A stretch of DNA of 64,000 nucleotides, from contig NZ_KB905475.1 in assembly GCF_000382445.1 (NCBI RefSeq), forward strand, positions 124,001-188,000, written 5' to 3'. The notes beneath the pieces are model-generated. The model ran no database searches. It saw only the letters and a program-made list of their open reading frames with translations, and had not been told where the DNA came from. A program made the position numbers and the translations under genes. The stretch comes from Phocaeicola massiliensis B84634 = Timone 84634 = DSM 17679 = JCM 13223 (GTDB lineage Bacteria > Bacteroidota > Bacteroidia > Bacteroidales > Bacteroidaceae). The stretch's first letter is position 1; each line of letters begins with the position of its first letter. This document shows, in pieces, positions 33,483 to 43,501 of this stretch.

Positions 33483-33562
33483 CTACCACCGATTTATTAA
33501 TCGGTGGTAGTGATTAATAAATCAGTGGCACTGATTATAGAACCGATGGTGATGATTAATGA
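33483..33562. repeat. Perfect hairpin plus three contiguous 21-bp imperfect repeats
   Basis: CTACCACCGAT-ttatta-ATCGGTGGTAG (33483-33510) is a perfect inverted repeat. Its right arm starts a run of three 21-bp units at 33500, 33521 and 33542 (about 15 of 21 positions shared), each of the form AtCrgTGGynnTGATTA. The rest of the 500-bp gap 33308-33807 holds the rdgB promoter, the BlaI-type operator and nothing else I recognise. Confidence 0.6.
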
Positions 33563-33754
33563 ATGCAACGGTTCGTTGTAAAGAATGTATCAGCTCGCCG
33601 GACGAAATATCTATTGTCCCGTTTAGGTTATTAAACTGGCATCTTGTGTGTTACTGTGGAAACTCCCCCTACAAACTTATCTTATATGTAATGACACTCT
33701 AAATAAACTTATAAATATAGTTAATTAATAGTTCTTTTTCGCCTTTAAATGATA

Positions 33755-33774
33755 ATGACTAAAAATTTAGTCAT
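33755..33774. promoter_or_regulatory. Putative BlaI-type operator
   Basis: ATGACTAAA-aa-TTTAGTCAT is a perfect 9+9 inverted repeat centred 43 bp before the blaI-like start codon. BlaI/MecI repressors bind such dyads and repress their own operon. A partial TTTAG half site follows. Confidence 0.6.
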
Positions 33775-33807
33775 ATATTTAGTTCGTACTTATCAATCTA
33801 ATAAGTT

Positions 33808-34191
33808 ATGGAACTAACAAAGGCAGAAGAACAAATATTGCATTATTTATGGAAGTTGGAGGAAGCTACCGTACAGGATATACTTTCGTGTATGGATGAC
33901 GCAGGAAAACCTTCGCGCACTACCGTATCCACTATTATTCGTATTCTTGAAAACAAAGGGGCGGTCAGTCATAAACCGGGTACAGGGCGCGGTTACATTT
34001 ATTATCCTTTGGTTAAAAAAGAAGAGTACTCCCGCAAACAGCTTTTTGGCTTTATCAGCCGTTATTTTGATAACTCCTTTTCATCCTTGGCTTCTTTTTT
34101 TGCCAAAGAAAGTAATATGACGGCAGAAGAGTTGGATGTACTGTTGGAAGAAACCAGACGGAAACTGAAAAATGAAAAAGGGAAGGAGTAA
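33808..34191 (+). CDS. BlaI/MecI/CopY family transcriptional repressor
   Basis: 127 residues: a winged-helix DNA-binding domain (MELTKAEEQILHYLWKLEEATVQDIL..., recognition helix PSRTTVSTIIRILENKGAV) and a C-terminal dimerisation helix. In relatives, cleavage by a membrane metalloprotease of the M56 family lifts repression. The M56 gene starts 2 bp after this one, and a perfect dyad sits upstream, so an autoregulated repressor-protease pair is expected. No beta-lactamase gene follows, so the regulated targets are probably the genes downstream or elsewhere. Confidence 0.92.
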   Translation: MELTKAEEQILHYLWKLEEATVQDILSCMDDAGKPSRTTVSTIIRILENKGAVSHKPGTGRGYIYYPLVKKEEYSRKQLFGFISRYFDNSFSSLASFFAKESNMTAEELDVLLEETRRKLKNEKGKE

Positions 34192-34193
34192 TT

Positions 34194-35315
34194 ATGTGGA
34201 TATTACTCTTAAAAATTTGTTTGCTGACCACCCTTTTTTATAGTTTATATCATTGGGCATTGCGTGGAAATACCTTTTTCAGATTTAATCGGGTATATCT
34301 TTTAGCGGGAATGTTTATAGCTTTAGCACTGCCTTTTATCCCTCTATATTATGCTGTGCCAACGGTCAGTGAGACTGATTTGCCGGAAACGGCTTTTCGA
34401 ATTGGCAATATCATAAGTATAGAAATGAAAGTCAATGAATCTGTCAATTTCAGTCAGATAGGTTGTCTCATTTATATTTCGGGACTTATTGTACTTTTGT
34501 TATCTCGTATGTGGACTGTTTTCCGGTTGTTCCGATGTATTCGCAACGGTTCAAAAGAAGTTTTTTGCGGTATTGTTTCGATAGAGACACCGATGGTTCA
34601 ATCTTCTTTTTCTTTCCTTCGTTATATAGTGCTTCCACAAGGGATAAAAGAAGTGGATAAAAATGTGATTCTTGCACACGAAGAGACTCATATTCGCCAA
34701 TGGCATTGCGTTGATTTATTGTTGGGAGATATTTTTTGTATCATACAGTGGTTCAACCCTATTGCTTGGCTGTATAAACGTGACTTGGTGGAAAACCATG
34801 AGTTTTTGGCGGATAGTAATGCCGGGAATGTGGCGGGAATGGATGTTTATAAGGAGACACTTACCCGATATTGGTTATATGGAACCATGAAAAGCTTGGT
34901 TAATCCGTTTGCATATTCTACCCGATTAATGCGTCTTTCCATGTTGAAAAAGCCTTCTTCTCACGGCATACAAAAATGTTGGACAGTAGCTCTTGTTCCT
35001 TTATTATTGCTGTATGTCTGGATATTTGCAGTTCCGGTATCGAGTGCAGAGGTTACAGATTTTCAGCAGGTAACGCTTATGGGGAAAATTACAGATGAAA
35101 CAGGACAGAAAATAGTAGCTGCATCTGTATTTGTTTCTCGAAAATCATTTGGAACTATCAGTGATATCGATGGGAACTATCAGTTGTCGGTTGGGAAAAA
35201 GGATACGGTTTATGTTTCGATAGCCGGCTATGAAAAACAAAAAATATGTGTGTCCGATTATGCTGTAGAAAATGGTAAGTTAATGATTGATGTGCTTTTA
35301 CAATCTCTAAAATAG
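34194..35315 (+). CDS. M56 (BlaR1-like) membrane metalloprotease with C-terminal carboxypeptidase-regulatory domain
   Basis: 373 residues. Four membrane helices (about 1-20, 35-55, 95-112, 270-290). The zinc site is LAHEETHIRQ (HExxH, about residue 163) with the downstream NHEFLAD. After the last helix comes a periplasmic carboxypeptidase-regulatory-like beta-sandwich (VTLMGKITDETGQKIVAASVFVS...) in the place where BlaR1 has its penicillin sensor. It should therefore sense something other than a beta-lactam. Forms an operon with the BlaI-type repressor; the beta-propeller genes follow closely (7 bp). Confidence 0.9.
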   Translation: MWILLLKICLLTTLFYSLYHWALRGNTFFRFNRVYLLAGMFIALALPFIPLYYAVPTVSETDLPETAFRIGNIISIEMKVNESVNFSQIGCLIYISGLIVLLLSRMWTVFRLFRCIRNGSKEVFCGIVSIETPMVQSSFSFLRYIVLPQGIKEVDKNVILAHEETHIRQWHCVDLLLGDIFCIIQWFNPIAWLYKRDLVENHEFLADSNAGNVAGMDVYKETLTRYWLYGTMKSLVNPFAYSTRLMRLSMLKKPSSHGIQKCWTVALVPLLLLYVWIFAVPVSSAEVTDFQQVTLMGKITDETGQKIVAASVFVSRKSFGTISDIDGNYQLSVGKKDTVYVSIAGYEKQKICVSDYAVENGKLMIDVLLQSLK

Positions 35316-35322
35316 TTATGTT

Positions 35323-36381
35323 ATGAAACAGTGTATACTATTATTTACTTTTTTATGTGTGGCTATATTGCCATCCTTTTCACAGCAGAAAATTGATATA
35401 TTGGGCAATGCAGGAAAAGAACAGGAAATCAAATTGAGTGAGGTAGCCAAAAGTGTTCGGGTAATTCCATTGGAAACAACGGAGGAATGTCTATTGGGTA
35501 CTGATTTAAAAATATACTATGGTGAAGAATATATTTTTGTATGTGATCAAAGACAACCGGGAGCTTTTTATCGCTTCTCAAAGGATGGAAAGTTTCTTAA
35601 TAAGATAGGCTGTTCGGGAGAAGGACCGGAAGAGTATATTCGTTCCCTTTCTTTTTCTGTGGATGAGGATAAAAAAGAGCTTTGGGTGGTTGATAGTAGA
35701 GGAAACAACTTTGTTATTTACTCGTATGATGGAAAATTTATGCGTAAAATACCTATTCATAATGCTTATACTTATCAAGTGGTGTTGAGGGAAAATGATA
35801 TTATTTATGCTAATAATATGTTTTATCATAGTTCAAAAAATTATGAACTGTTGAGAGCTTCTCGTCAGGATGGAAAATTAATACAACGAGTACGTTCTAC
35901 TGTTCCGGAAGATTATAAAATCAGATTATTATTGAGAGAGCCTTTGCTATATACTTATCAAAATGAGGTGTATTATAAAAATCCGTTGAAGAATGTTATT
36001 TGTGTATTGCGTGATGGTTTGAAGCAGTATAGAAGATATGAATTGAATATCGGTATGGTGGATAATGAGAATCGGGATGACTATTTTAATCCCAAAAAGA
36101 ATCGAAATATGATAAATATAGCCGGTGTATATGAAACAGAAGATTTCTTGTTGTTTTTTTATGGTTATAAAGAGAAAGCTTATTGGATGCTGTGTTCCAA
36201 GCAAGACTGGATGTGCAAGGCTAATAATTATGAAGATTGTTTCACAGATGACCTTTCCCCTAGTGAAGAAAAGTTTGTTTGTCGTTCGTTTACTTCTGTT
36301 ACTCAGCGTCATCTGATATCAATACGCGAAGATAAGGAAGGAGATGCTAATCCGACTCTGTTGGTAGCGGAATTAAAATAA
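35323..36381 (+). CDS. 6-bladed beta-propeller protein, secreted
   Basis: 352 residues. Signal peptide MKQCILLFTFLCVAILPSFS; then the family opening LSEVAKSVRVIPLETTEECLLG, and repeated blade sequences such as YRFSKDGKFLNKIGCSGEGPEEY and FVIYSYDGKFMRKI. Belongs to the Bacteroidota 6-bladed propeller group (DUF4934-like). No lipobox, so periplasmic or exported. Starts 7 bp after the M56 gene, hence likely in the same operon and possibly an effector or sensor partner of it. Paralogue of the next gene (about one third identity by eye). Confidence 0.85.
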   Translation: MKQCILLFTFLCVAILPSFSQQKIDILGNAGKEQEIKLSEVAKSVRVIPLETTEECLLGTDLKIYYGEEYIFVCDQRQPGAFYRFSKDGKFLNKIGCSGEGPEEYIRSLSFSVDEDKKELWVVDSRGNNFVIYSYDGKFMRKIPIHNAYTYQVVLRENDIIYANNMFYHSSKNYELLRASRQDGKLIQRVRSTVPEDYKIRLLLREPLLYTYQNEVYYKNPLKNVICVLRDGLKQYRRYELNIGMVDNENRDDYFNPKKNRNMINIAGVYETEDFLLFFYGYKEKAYWMLCSKQDWMCKANNYEDCFTDDLSPSEEKFVCRSFTSVTQRHLISIREDKEGDANPTLLVAELK

Positions 36382-36405
36382 AGAACATTATTAATTTAAT
36401 AAAAA

Positions 36406-37548
36406 ATGAATATGAAGTATCTGTTTTCTTTTTTATGCTTGTGCTGTGTTTTGTCGGTTTCAGCTCAAAAACCTGTGGTCATTAATTTGGCAAAAGCCAT
36501 CAGTGAATCTCCTAAAGAGATAATGTTAAACGAGTTGGCTTCAGATATCAGGTATGTGCCTTTGGAGACAACCGATGATTGTCTGATGAATAATGAGTTC
36601 TACATCATGCAGTATACAGGGGAAGACATTATTACAAGTGGCATTTTTCATTTTGATAAGAATGGAAAGTTCCTCAATAAGATTGGAAGTAAAGGTCAGG
36701 GTCCGGAAGAATACTTGCAAGGTTTATTTGCTTTCGGCGATTGGAAAAACAAGTTATTATATGTTCAGAACTGGACTACTTTGACTTGTTATGGATTTGA
36801 CGGAACGTTTGTGAGGAGTGTTCCTACACCCCAATTAAATATGGGAGCAGCCGGATTGTTTGACAAGAATCATATTTTGTATAGTAATGATATTTATTAT
36901 GCTGACAAGGCGAATCCGATACAGTTATATATGGTCGACAGTCAGAATGGAAAGACTGTAAGTAAGTGGCGTGGTCATTTGGAGGAGAATAAGAAATACG
37001 GTATGATTCTGACTTCCCGTGATTTTATGTATAATTATGATAATAGTTTATTCTATAAGCCGGCCTTGGAGAATGTAATATTTAAGATTTTATCGCCCAA
37101 AAAACGTCAGTTGGTTTATAAATTCGATTGTTCCGGCAAAGATATTGATGTATCTGCTGATGAAGTTGACCCTAAGAAAAGATTTCAGTTTCTATCGGTG
37201 TATTGGGCTAAGGAAACAGCTCAGTATTTGTTTGTGAATTATGGAATGAAGAATATTTCTCGTTTGGGAATATATGATAAAGAGAAGAAAACCTTTACTA
37301 ATGTTACTATTAAAGACAATCTGGCCGGTGGCTATGATATCCATCCTGCATGGACAAGTGATGACAATCATTTACTGATGGTCTATTATGCCGGTGGACT
37401 CCTGCAAGATAAAGAAAAGCGTTATTCAACCGGTCTCTTGCCTGAGAGAAAAAAGGAACTGGATGAGTTGCTGAAAAATATAAAAGAGGATGATAATCCG
37501 GTTGTCATTTTAGTGACTTTGAAACCTAAGAAAGATAATAAACAGTAA
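36406..37548 (+). CDS. 6-bladed beta-propeller protein, secreted (paralogue)
   Basis: 380 residues; the ATG at 36412 (MKYLFSFLCLCCVLSVSA) is the alternative start and gives the cleaner signal peptide. Same layout as its upstream neighbour: LNELASDIRYVPLETTDDCLM, FHFDKNGKFLNKIGSKGQGPEEY, TLTCYGFDGTFVRSV. The two arose by tandem duplication and lie 24 bp apart. Role unknown; last clear member of the BlaI-M56 operon. Confidence 0.85.
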   Translation: MNMKYLFSFLCLCCVLSVSAQKPVVINLAKAISESPKEIMLNELASDIRYVPLETTDDCLMNNEFYIMQYTGEDIITSGIFHFDKNGKFLNKIGSKGQGPEEYLQGLFAFGDWKNKLLYVQNWTTLTCYGFDGTFVRSVPTPQLNMGAAGLFDKNHILYSNDIYYADKANPIQLYMVDSQNGKTVSKWRGHLEENKKYGMILTSRDFMYNYDNSLFYKPALENVIFKILSPKKRQLVYKFDCSGKDIDVSADEVDPKKRFQFLSVYWAKETAQYLFVNYGMKNISRLGIYDKEKKTFTNVTIKDNLAGGYDIHPAWTSDDNHLLMVYYAGGLLQDKEKRYSTGLLPERKKELDELLKNIKEDDNPVVILVTLKPKKDNKQ

Positions 37549-37957
37549 TAACATTTATTGCAAGATGGTCGGACTTGATTTTCCAATGAGGGCAGATATA
37601 TCGTCTTGTTCACATAATTCACATTCGATGAGCATGAATGATGTCTTTCACAATGATTTCCCATAAACAGGCGGTTTCGGCAGTTGTTATGTGTGAAAGA
37701 AGATATGCAATAAACTTTCTATCGGGTTAGTTCTTGCTTTTTTGTGATGAGAACGGACGATAATTCTTCATTAAAAAGACCTTGAGATTTTAAAAAAAGT
37801 TCCTGGAGTTTTTTGAAAATACTTCCATCTTTTTGATATGCCGTTGGCATGTACTTATTTATATAGATTGTTTTAAGAAAATAACAGTCCGAAATGATTG
37901 CCAAGCAATAGATTTTATTAAATTTGCATTTGCGGTATATTTAAAACAGAAGGGTTT
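37549..37957. other. Intergenic gap without a supported gene
   Basis: About 410 AT-rich bases. A 61-codon minus-strand frame at 37719-37904 has no signal, family motif or promoter and is not called. No hairpin terminator or repeat found here. Confidence 0.5.
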
Positions 37958-38842
37958 ATGAAGTGGAAATCGGATTTATTTAACAATATAGTCCGCATGG
38001 GAATATATTTGTTGCTTTGGGGCGTTTCATCAGACATGGTTGCTCAAGAGGATGTGAAACGCATTGTTCGTGACAGTGTGCGGACATCGTCCGAAATACA
38101 GGAAGGAAACTCTTTTTCTGTTTCTTTTCTGCATGAAGATTTTTCTGTGTCGGATGAAAAGACTTTAAGTTTTCCTCTGCCCCAACCTACTCCAACCGAT
38201 TCTTTACTTCGTCTTTCTTTAAAGAAGCCACTTGTTCTTCCTTATTATACAAATCCTTCACCTATGTTCAGGGGAGATTACAGCACCGGAGGGATAATAA
38301 AAGGATTTGAAAATGGAGTGTTTTATGGTTCGGGAGAGCAGACTGCTTTGCCTGGTATCGGACTGATGAATAAAGCTTCGTTGGGATACATGTACAGGTT
38401 CAATCCCCGATGGAGCGTACAGGTGGGTGTCGATGCCATGAAAATGAATATGCCTTTCGCTGTTGGGCAGTCTTTCGGAACTTCGGGTGCAGTGATGTAT
38501 CGGGCTTCAGACCGTGTTGCCTTTAAAGTATTCGGTTCTTATTATAGAGGTCAGACGTATGGTATGGAATCGCACAGTTATGGTGCCAGCATGACGGTGG
38601 ATATGAGCGAACGGTTCAGTGTGGAAATGGGAGTGCAGCGCTATTACAATCCTTTGCGTGGAGGTTGGGAAACGGTTCCGGTAGTAGTTCCTTGTTATAA
38701 GTTCAATAAGTTTAATTTAGGGATAGATGTAGGCGGGTTGATTTACGAGATTCTTCACAAGGTGGTGATTGACAAGGACAGGAGCAAGATGGGTAATCCT
38801 ACCCTTGGGCCGCCGTCCCACTTTCAGATGCAGGGACGGTGA
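37958..38842 (+). CDS. Probable outer-membrane beta-barrel protein, unknown
   Basis: 294 residues. An N-terminal hydrophobic segment (MGIYLLLWGVSSDMVAQ) looks like a signal peptide, with a start possibly at an internal Met. From about residue 110 the sequence has short alternating strands rich in Gly and aromatics (SLGYMYRFNPRWSVQVGVDA, VAFKVFGSYYRGQTYG, RFSVEMGVQRYYNP), as in small outer-membrane barrels. Function unknown. It converges with the YitT gene. Confidence 0.7.
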   Translation: MKWKSDLFNNIVRMGIYLLLWGVSSDMVAQEDVKRIVRDSVRTSSEIQEGNSFSVSFLHEDFSVSDEKTLSFPLPQPTPTDSLLRLSLKKPLVLPYYTNPSPMFRGDYSTGGIIKGFENGVFYGSGEQTALPGIGLMNKASLGYMYRFNPRWSVQVGVDAMKMNMPFAVGQSFGTSGAVMYRASDRVAFKVFGSYYRGQTYGMESHSYGASMTVDMSERFSVEMGVQRYYNPLRGGWETVPVVVPCYKFNKFNLGIDVGGLIYEILHKVVIDKDRSKMGNPTLGPPSHFQMQGR

Positions 38843-38857
38843 AACAAGGGATAGAAT

Positions 38858-39754
38858 TTATTTTATTTTCAATTTATCGAACCCTTCGCCATACACTCCC
38901 ACTACATTGCTTTGTGAGATGAATGCATTGGGGTCAATATCTTTCACCAAACGGAATATATCCAGTGACTGGCTTTTTTTTGCCAATACCACAACGACCT
39001 TTATGTTTTGCTTGCTGTACCAACCGGTGCCGTCCAGCAATGTTACTCCGCGGTCGATTTGCTTGGTGATGCCTTCGGCTATTTCATCATGCTTACGTGA
39101 AAAGATGAGGAATTGAACAGACTGACGTGTACTGTTGATTACATAATCAATCACAATACTCATGATGAACAAGACACAAAATCCGAATAATACTCGCTTC
39201 CAATCGTGAAAGATAAAATAGCAGGAAGAAATAATGACGATATCACAGTACATCATCATTCGGCCTAACGTTACATCCTTATATTTATTGATAATCCAGG
39301 CTATGATATCTGTCCCTCCGGTACTTCCGTTATTGCAGAACACAATGCCAATGCCGAAACCTAACAATCCTGCACCTACTACACAAGCCATGAACTCTTG
39401 TCCGGGACCTAATAATTGTGGTAAGTTACCATCCGGCCCTTTTAATATTGCCTGAAAAAGCCAAAGCAGAAATGTCAGCATGAAGATAGCGTAAACTGTT
39501 TTCAAACTAAACTTGGGGCCGAGTATCTTCAATGCGAATCCTAAGAAGAGGGCATTGATTATGAAATAGGAAACTTGAATTTCCACACCCGTCACATAAT
39601 AGATGATAGCCGAAATACCGGTTACTCCACCTGTGGTTATTTGATAGGGCAGCAAAAATGCTGCCCATCCCAATGCATAACACATCAGTCCGAAAGTAAT
39701 GGACAAATAGTCCTTTACATCTCTACCAAGTCTGATTTTTAGAATCTTATCCAT
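38858..39754 (-). CDS. YitT family membrane protein
   Basis: 298 residues: five to six membrane helices in the DUF161 region (GLMCYALGWAAFLLPYQITTGGVTGISAI at the start; GLLGFGIGIVFCNNGSTGGTDIIAWII), then a soluble DUF2179 domain (about 215-290) with VNSTRQSVQFLIFSRKHDEIAE and the GVTLLDGTGWYSKQ motif. Widespread family of unknown transport function. It starts 6 bp after leuS on the same strand and is likely co-transcribed with it. Confidence 0.9.
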   Translation of the reverse strand: MDKILKIRLGRDVKDYLSITFGLMCYALGWAAFLLPYQITTGGVTGISAIIYYVTGVEIQVSYFIINALFLGFALKILGPKFSLKTVYAIFMLTFLLWLFQAILKGPDGNLPQLLGPGQEFMACVVGAGLLGFGIGIVFCNNGSTGGTDIIAWIINKYKDVTLGRMMMYCDIVIISSCYFIFHDWKRVLFGFCVLFIMSIVIDYVINSTRQSVQFLIFSRKHDEIAEGITKQIDRGVTLLDGTGWYSKQNIKVVVVLAKKSQSLDIFRLVKDIDPNAFISQSNVVGVYGEGFDKLKIK

Positions 39755-39760
39755 AGACGA

Positions 39761-42595
39761 TTATAGTACGATATTTACAATCTTCTTCGGAACGATAATT
39801 ACCTTCTTCGGAGTCTTGCCTTCAATCCATTTCTGTGCCTGCTCGTCTGCCATAACGGTTGCCTGAATGGTATCATTGTCAGCATCAGCAGGGAATTCCA
39901 TGGTAAAGCGTGCTTTACCGTTGAATGAAATAGTATATTTCACACTATCTTCCTTCAGGTATTCTTCATTGAATACAGGCCATTGTGCATCGCATACGCT
40001 GGTGGTATTGCCCAGTGCTTCCCACAGTTCTTCGGCGAAATGGGGGGCGAATGGTGCCAACAGGACGATCAGATGGCTTAATACTTCCTTGTTGCGGCAT
40101 TTCAGGCTGCCCAATTCGTTGACGCAAATCATGAAAGCGCTGATAGATGTGTTGTAAGAGAAGGTTTCAATGTCTCCGGTTACTTTCTTAATCAGTTTAT
40201 GGATGGCTTTCAATTCTTCTTTGGTCGGTTCTCCTTCTACCGGCAGGAATTCATCTGTACGGCTATAGAAGAGGTTCCAGAGTTTTTTCAAGAAACGGTG
40301 TACACCGTCAATACCATTGGTATCCCAAGGTTTGGATTGTTCTACCGGACCGAGGAACATTTCGTACATACGCAAGGTGTCGGCACCGTATTTTTCGACA
40401 ATCATGTCGGGATTGACTACATTGTACATTGATTTACTCATTTTCTCTACTGCCCAGCCGCAGATGTATTTTCCATCCTCAAGGATGAATTCGGCATTGT
40501 TGTATTCGGGACGCCATGCCTTGAATGCTTCGGTATCCAGCACATCGTTTGAAACAATGTTCACATCCACATGCAGCGGAGTAGTTTCATACTGGTCTTT
40601 CAGGTTCAATGATACAAAGGTGTTGGTATCTTTGATACGATATACAAAGTTGCTTCGTCCCTGAATCATTCCTTGGTTTACCAATTTCTGGAACGGTTCT
40701 TCCTTGATACTTATGCCCAGATCGTGAAGGAACTTGTTCCAGAAACGGGAATAAATCAAGTGACCGGTGGCGTGTTCGGTACCACCTACATAGAGGTCTA
40801 CATTCTGCCAGTAATGGTCTGCTTTTTCCGATACCAACGATTGGTTGTTGTGCGGGTCCATATAACGCAGATAGTATGCGGATGAACCGGCAAAGCCCGG
40901 CATGGTGTTCAGTTCGAGCGGGAATACATGGACGTTGTCAATCAAAGAATTTTCCACTACTTCACCTTTTTCCACATCCCAAGCCCACTTGGTGGCATGT
41001 CCCAATGGAGGTTCGCCTGTTTCGGTAGGCAGGAACTTGGCAACTTCGGGAAGTTCAAGCGGTAACTTAGATGAATCAATCATGTAAGGCATACCGTCTT
41101 TGTAGTATACCGGGAACGGTTCGCCCCAATAACGTTGGCGTGAGAAAATGGCATCGCGAAGACGGTAGTTCACTTTTACACGTCCCAAATTGTGAGCTTT
41201 TACATATTCTTTGGTAGCTGCAATAGCTTCTTTGATGGTCAGACCGTTCAATGAGAGGTCACAGTAAGGGGTAGCATCTTTGCGGGGAGAGTTGCACACA
41301 ATTCCTTCTTTGGCATCGAAACTTTCTTCGCTTACATCGCAACCTTCTACCAGTGGAATGATAGGCAGGTTGAAATGCTTTGCAAAAGCATAGTCACGGC
41401 TGTCATGGGCAGGAACCGCCATGATAGCGCCTGTACCATATCCGGCCAGTACATAGTCGCTAATCCATACGGGAACGGCGTCGCCGGTGAACGGGTTGAC
41501 AGCATACGAACCACTGAATACGCCGGTCACACGGCGGTCGGCGATGCGTTCGCGTTCGGTACGTTTCTTGGTGCGGTCCAGATAAGCGTCCACTTCTTCT
41601 TTTTGTTCAGGAGTGGTAAGTTGGGCGACCAGTTCGCTTTCGGGTGCCAGTACCATGAAGGTTACACCGAACATGGTATCTGCACGAGTAGTGAAGATAG
41701 TGAATTCGATATCGCTGTCTTTTACCTTAAACTGTACTTCCGTACCTTCCGAACGGCCAATCCAGTTGCGCTGGGTTTCTTTCAGTGAGTCTGTCCAGTC
41801 CACCGTATCCAGTCCTTCAAGGAGCCGTTGTGCATAAGCCGAAACGCGCAGGCACCATTGACGCATTTTTTTCTGTACTACGGGGAAACCGCCGCGTTCA
41901 GAAACTCCATCCACCACTTCGTCATTGGCAAGAACAGTTCCTAGTTGCGGGCACCAGTTCACCATGGTTTCTCCCAAATAGGCAATGCGGTAGTTCATCA
42001 GGATTTCCTGTTGTTCTTTTTCGCTCTTGGCATTCCATTCTCCGGCTGTGAAGCTGAGTTCTTCGCTGCAAGCTACATCGAGTCCTTCGGTTCCTTTCTG
42101 TGCGAAGTGCTCTATCAGTTTGCTGATAGGTTGTGCCGATGAACAGGTATTGCAATAAAAGCTGTTGAACATCTGCTGGAAAGCCCATTGTGTCCAATGA
42201 TAATAACCCGGTTCACAAGTGCGGACTTCACGGTCCCAGTCAAAACAGAAACCGATTTTGTCCAATTGTTCGCGGTAGCGGTTGATATTGTTGACGGTAG
42301 TGATGGCGGGATGCTGTCCGGTCTGGATAGCGTATTGTTCGGCAGGAAGTCCGTAAGCATCATATCCCATCGGATTGAGGACATTAAAGCCCTGCAAGCG
42401 TTTGTAACGTGCATAAATGTCGCTGGCAATGTATCCCAGCGGGTGTCCCACATGCAATCCTGCTCCCGATGGATAAGGGAACATATTAAGCACGTAGAAT
42501 TTCTTTTTTGATTCGTCTTCAGTCACCCGATAGGTTTTATTTTCTACCCATCGTTGCTGCCATTTCTTTTCAATCTCTCTGAAATTGTATTCCAT
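39761..42595 (-). CDS. leuS: Leucyl-tRNA synthetase
   Basis: 944 residues. Class I aminoacyl-tRNA synthetase: HIGH motif in [16 protein letters not shown], the KMSKS loop in [14 protein letters not shown], and the inserted CP1 editing domain at about 240-440 ([32 protein letters not shown]). Anticodon-binding helices and the C-terminal domain follow. Cytoplasmic, essential. Length is slightly longer than the E. coli enzyme, normal for Bacteroidota. A TATCTTTG -7 box at 42638-42645 lies just upstream. Confidence 0.98.
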   Translation of the reverse strand: MEYNFREIEKKWQQRWVENKTYRVTEDESKKKFYVLNMFPYPSGAGLHVGHPLGYIASDIYARYKRLQGFNVLNPMGYDAYGLPAEQYAIQTGQHPAITTVNNINRYREQLDKIGFCFDWDREVRTCEPGYYHWTQWAFQQMFNSFYCNTCSSAQPISKLIEHFAQKGTEGLDVACSEELSFTAGEWNAKSEKEQQEILMNYRIAYLGETMVNWCPQLGTVLANDEVVDGVSERGGFPVVQKKMRQWCLRVSAYAQRLLEGLDTVDWTDSLKETQRNWIGRSEGTEVQFKVKDSDIEFTIFTTRADTMFGVTFMVLAPESELVAQLTTPEQKEEVDAYLDRTKKRTERERIADRRVTGVFSGSYAVNPFTGDAVPVWISDYVLAGYGTGAIMAVPAHDSRDYAFAKHFNLPIIPLVEGCDVSEESFDAKEGIVCNSPRKDATPYCDLSLNGLTIKEAIAATKEYVKAHNLGRVKVNYRLRDAIFSRQRYWGEPFPVYYKDGMPYMIDSSKLPLELPEVAKFLPTETGEPPLGHATKWAWDVEKGEVVENSLIDNVHVFPLELNTMPGFAGSSAYYLRYMDPHNNQSLVSEKADHYWQNVDLYVGGTEHATGHLIYSRFWNKFLHDLGISIKEEPFQKLVNQGMIQGRSNFVYRIKDTNTFVSLNLKDQYETTPLHVDVNIVSNDVLDTEAFKAWRPEYNNAEFILEDGKYICGWAVEKMSKSMYNVVNPDMIVEKYGADTLRMYEMFLGPVEQSKPWDTNGIDGVHRFLKKLWNLFYSRTDEFLPVEGEPTKEELKAIHKLIKKVTGDIETFSYNTSISAFMICVNELGSLKCRNKEVLSHLIVLLAPFAPHFAEELWEALGNTTSVCDAQWPVFNEEYLKEDSVKYTISFNGKARFTMEFPADADNDTIQATVMADEQAQKWIEGKTPKKVIIVPKKIVNIVL

Positions 42596-42717
42596 GATTT
42601 ATTTTTGTTATTTAATATCTTTGTTATTAAGTGGTTGCAAAGATAATGAAAGTCGGGGAGATAACAGAAAGAACGGGGAAAGAAAATAATCCGGTACATG
42701 GGGCTTCTGTGTCTACA

Positions 42718-43326
42718 TCATTCGGAGCTTCTTTCTACCTTTTCGTAGGTTACGTTGATGCGGGTATAAGTCCATTGATGGTTGAAGAAGTCAAAGTAAC
42801 GGGCTGTCATTTCTACAACAAAAGTGTCTTTGCCGGTTCTTTCCAGTCGTTCCACCACACCCAGGCGGACCGCACCGGGATTGACCAATCTTAAATCCAC
42901 TCTCGAATCTTCGGTGAGTGTATATTCGTAATCAGTCAAGTCGTGTGTGTAGAATGCCAGATAAGGTTCTGTTTCTTTCCGGTTCTGAAAAATGATTTCT
43001 TGCAAAGGAAGTCTTAGTAGCAGCAGTTGATAATCAGGTTGGTCATCGAAAGCCGGGCGGACTTCGGCGTAGTTGCTCCATTCTTCAAAATGATAGAAAG
43101 GAATAGGCGTCTCGTCTTTATTATTGCCGTGTACGGGGGCAGCTATCTCTTCATAAAGATTGGAAGAACTGATGCCGTCATTGTTCAGGTCAAGAGGTTG
43201 GTCTGATTCCATGGCGGTAATCTTGTAATGCCCTTTAAAGTTATTTTCAATTACGGTTTCTTCATTGTTTTGGCAAGAGCTGAATGCCAATAGTACTGAT
43301 AACAGCAGGTAATGGATGTGTTTCAT
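42718..43326 (-). CDS. Lipoprotein of unknown function
   Basis: 202 residues with a lipoprotein signal (MKHIHYLLLSVLLAFSSC). The mature part has a beta-rich lipocalin-like look: FKGHYKITAMESDQPLDLNNDG early and a run of strands ending FFNHQWTYTRINVTYEKVE. The phrase DLNNDG resembles a short calcium-binding loop. No family recognised. It lies between the BIME-like repeat and leuS, same strand as leuS but 122 bp upstream of it. Confidence 0.75.
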   Translation of the reverse strand: MKHIHYLLLSVLLAFSSCQNNEETVIENNFKGHYKITAMESDQPLDLNNDGISSSNLYEEIAAPVHGNNKDETPIPFYHFEEWSNYAEVRPAFDDQPDYQLLLLRLPLQEIIFQNRKETEPYLAFYTHDLTDYEYTLTEDSRVDLRLVNPGAVRLGVVERLERTGKDTFVVEMTARYFDFFNHQWTYTRINVTYEKVERSSE

Positions 43327-43357
43327 ATTGTTTTTAGTTTTCTAATGTTTTTATTGA

Positions 43358-43435
43358 TGGGATAGGTCTGCTTGCCCGAAAAAGTTCACTTTGTGTATTG
43401 GTGAATGTATTCGGGCAGGCAGACCCTGCCCTTAC
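43358..43435. repeat. BIME-like paired-hairpin repeat, copy 3
   Basis: GGTCTGCTTGCCCGAA at the left, TTCGGGCAGGCAGACC and CTGCCCTTAC at the right. Hairpin GGGCAGG-cagac-CCTGCCC is intact. Located 66 bp beyond the stop of the tricorn-like gene (minus strand). Flanks CAGTTGAC and TTTTGACACTCC match the flanks of copy 1 (in the orientation expected for an inverted copy). Confidence 0.75.
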
Positions 43436-43501
43436 AGTTGACGGTTTGATAGACCATCTTAATTTTGACACTCCTGAATGCATAGAGCAACCGGGTGATA
43501 T

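Noticed and set aside
37719-37904. 61-codon minus-strand frame between the propeller and barrel genes
   Set aside because: No signal sequence, family motif, ribosome-binding site or promoter; composition is that of chance AT-rich frames.
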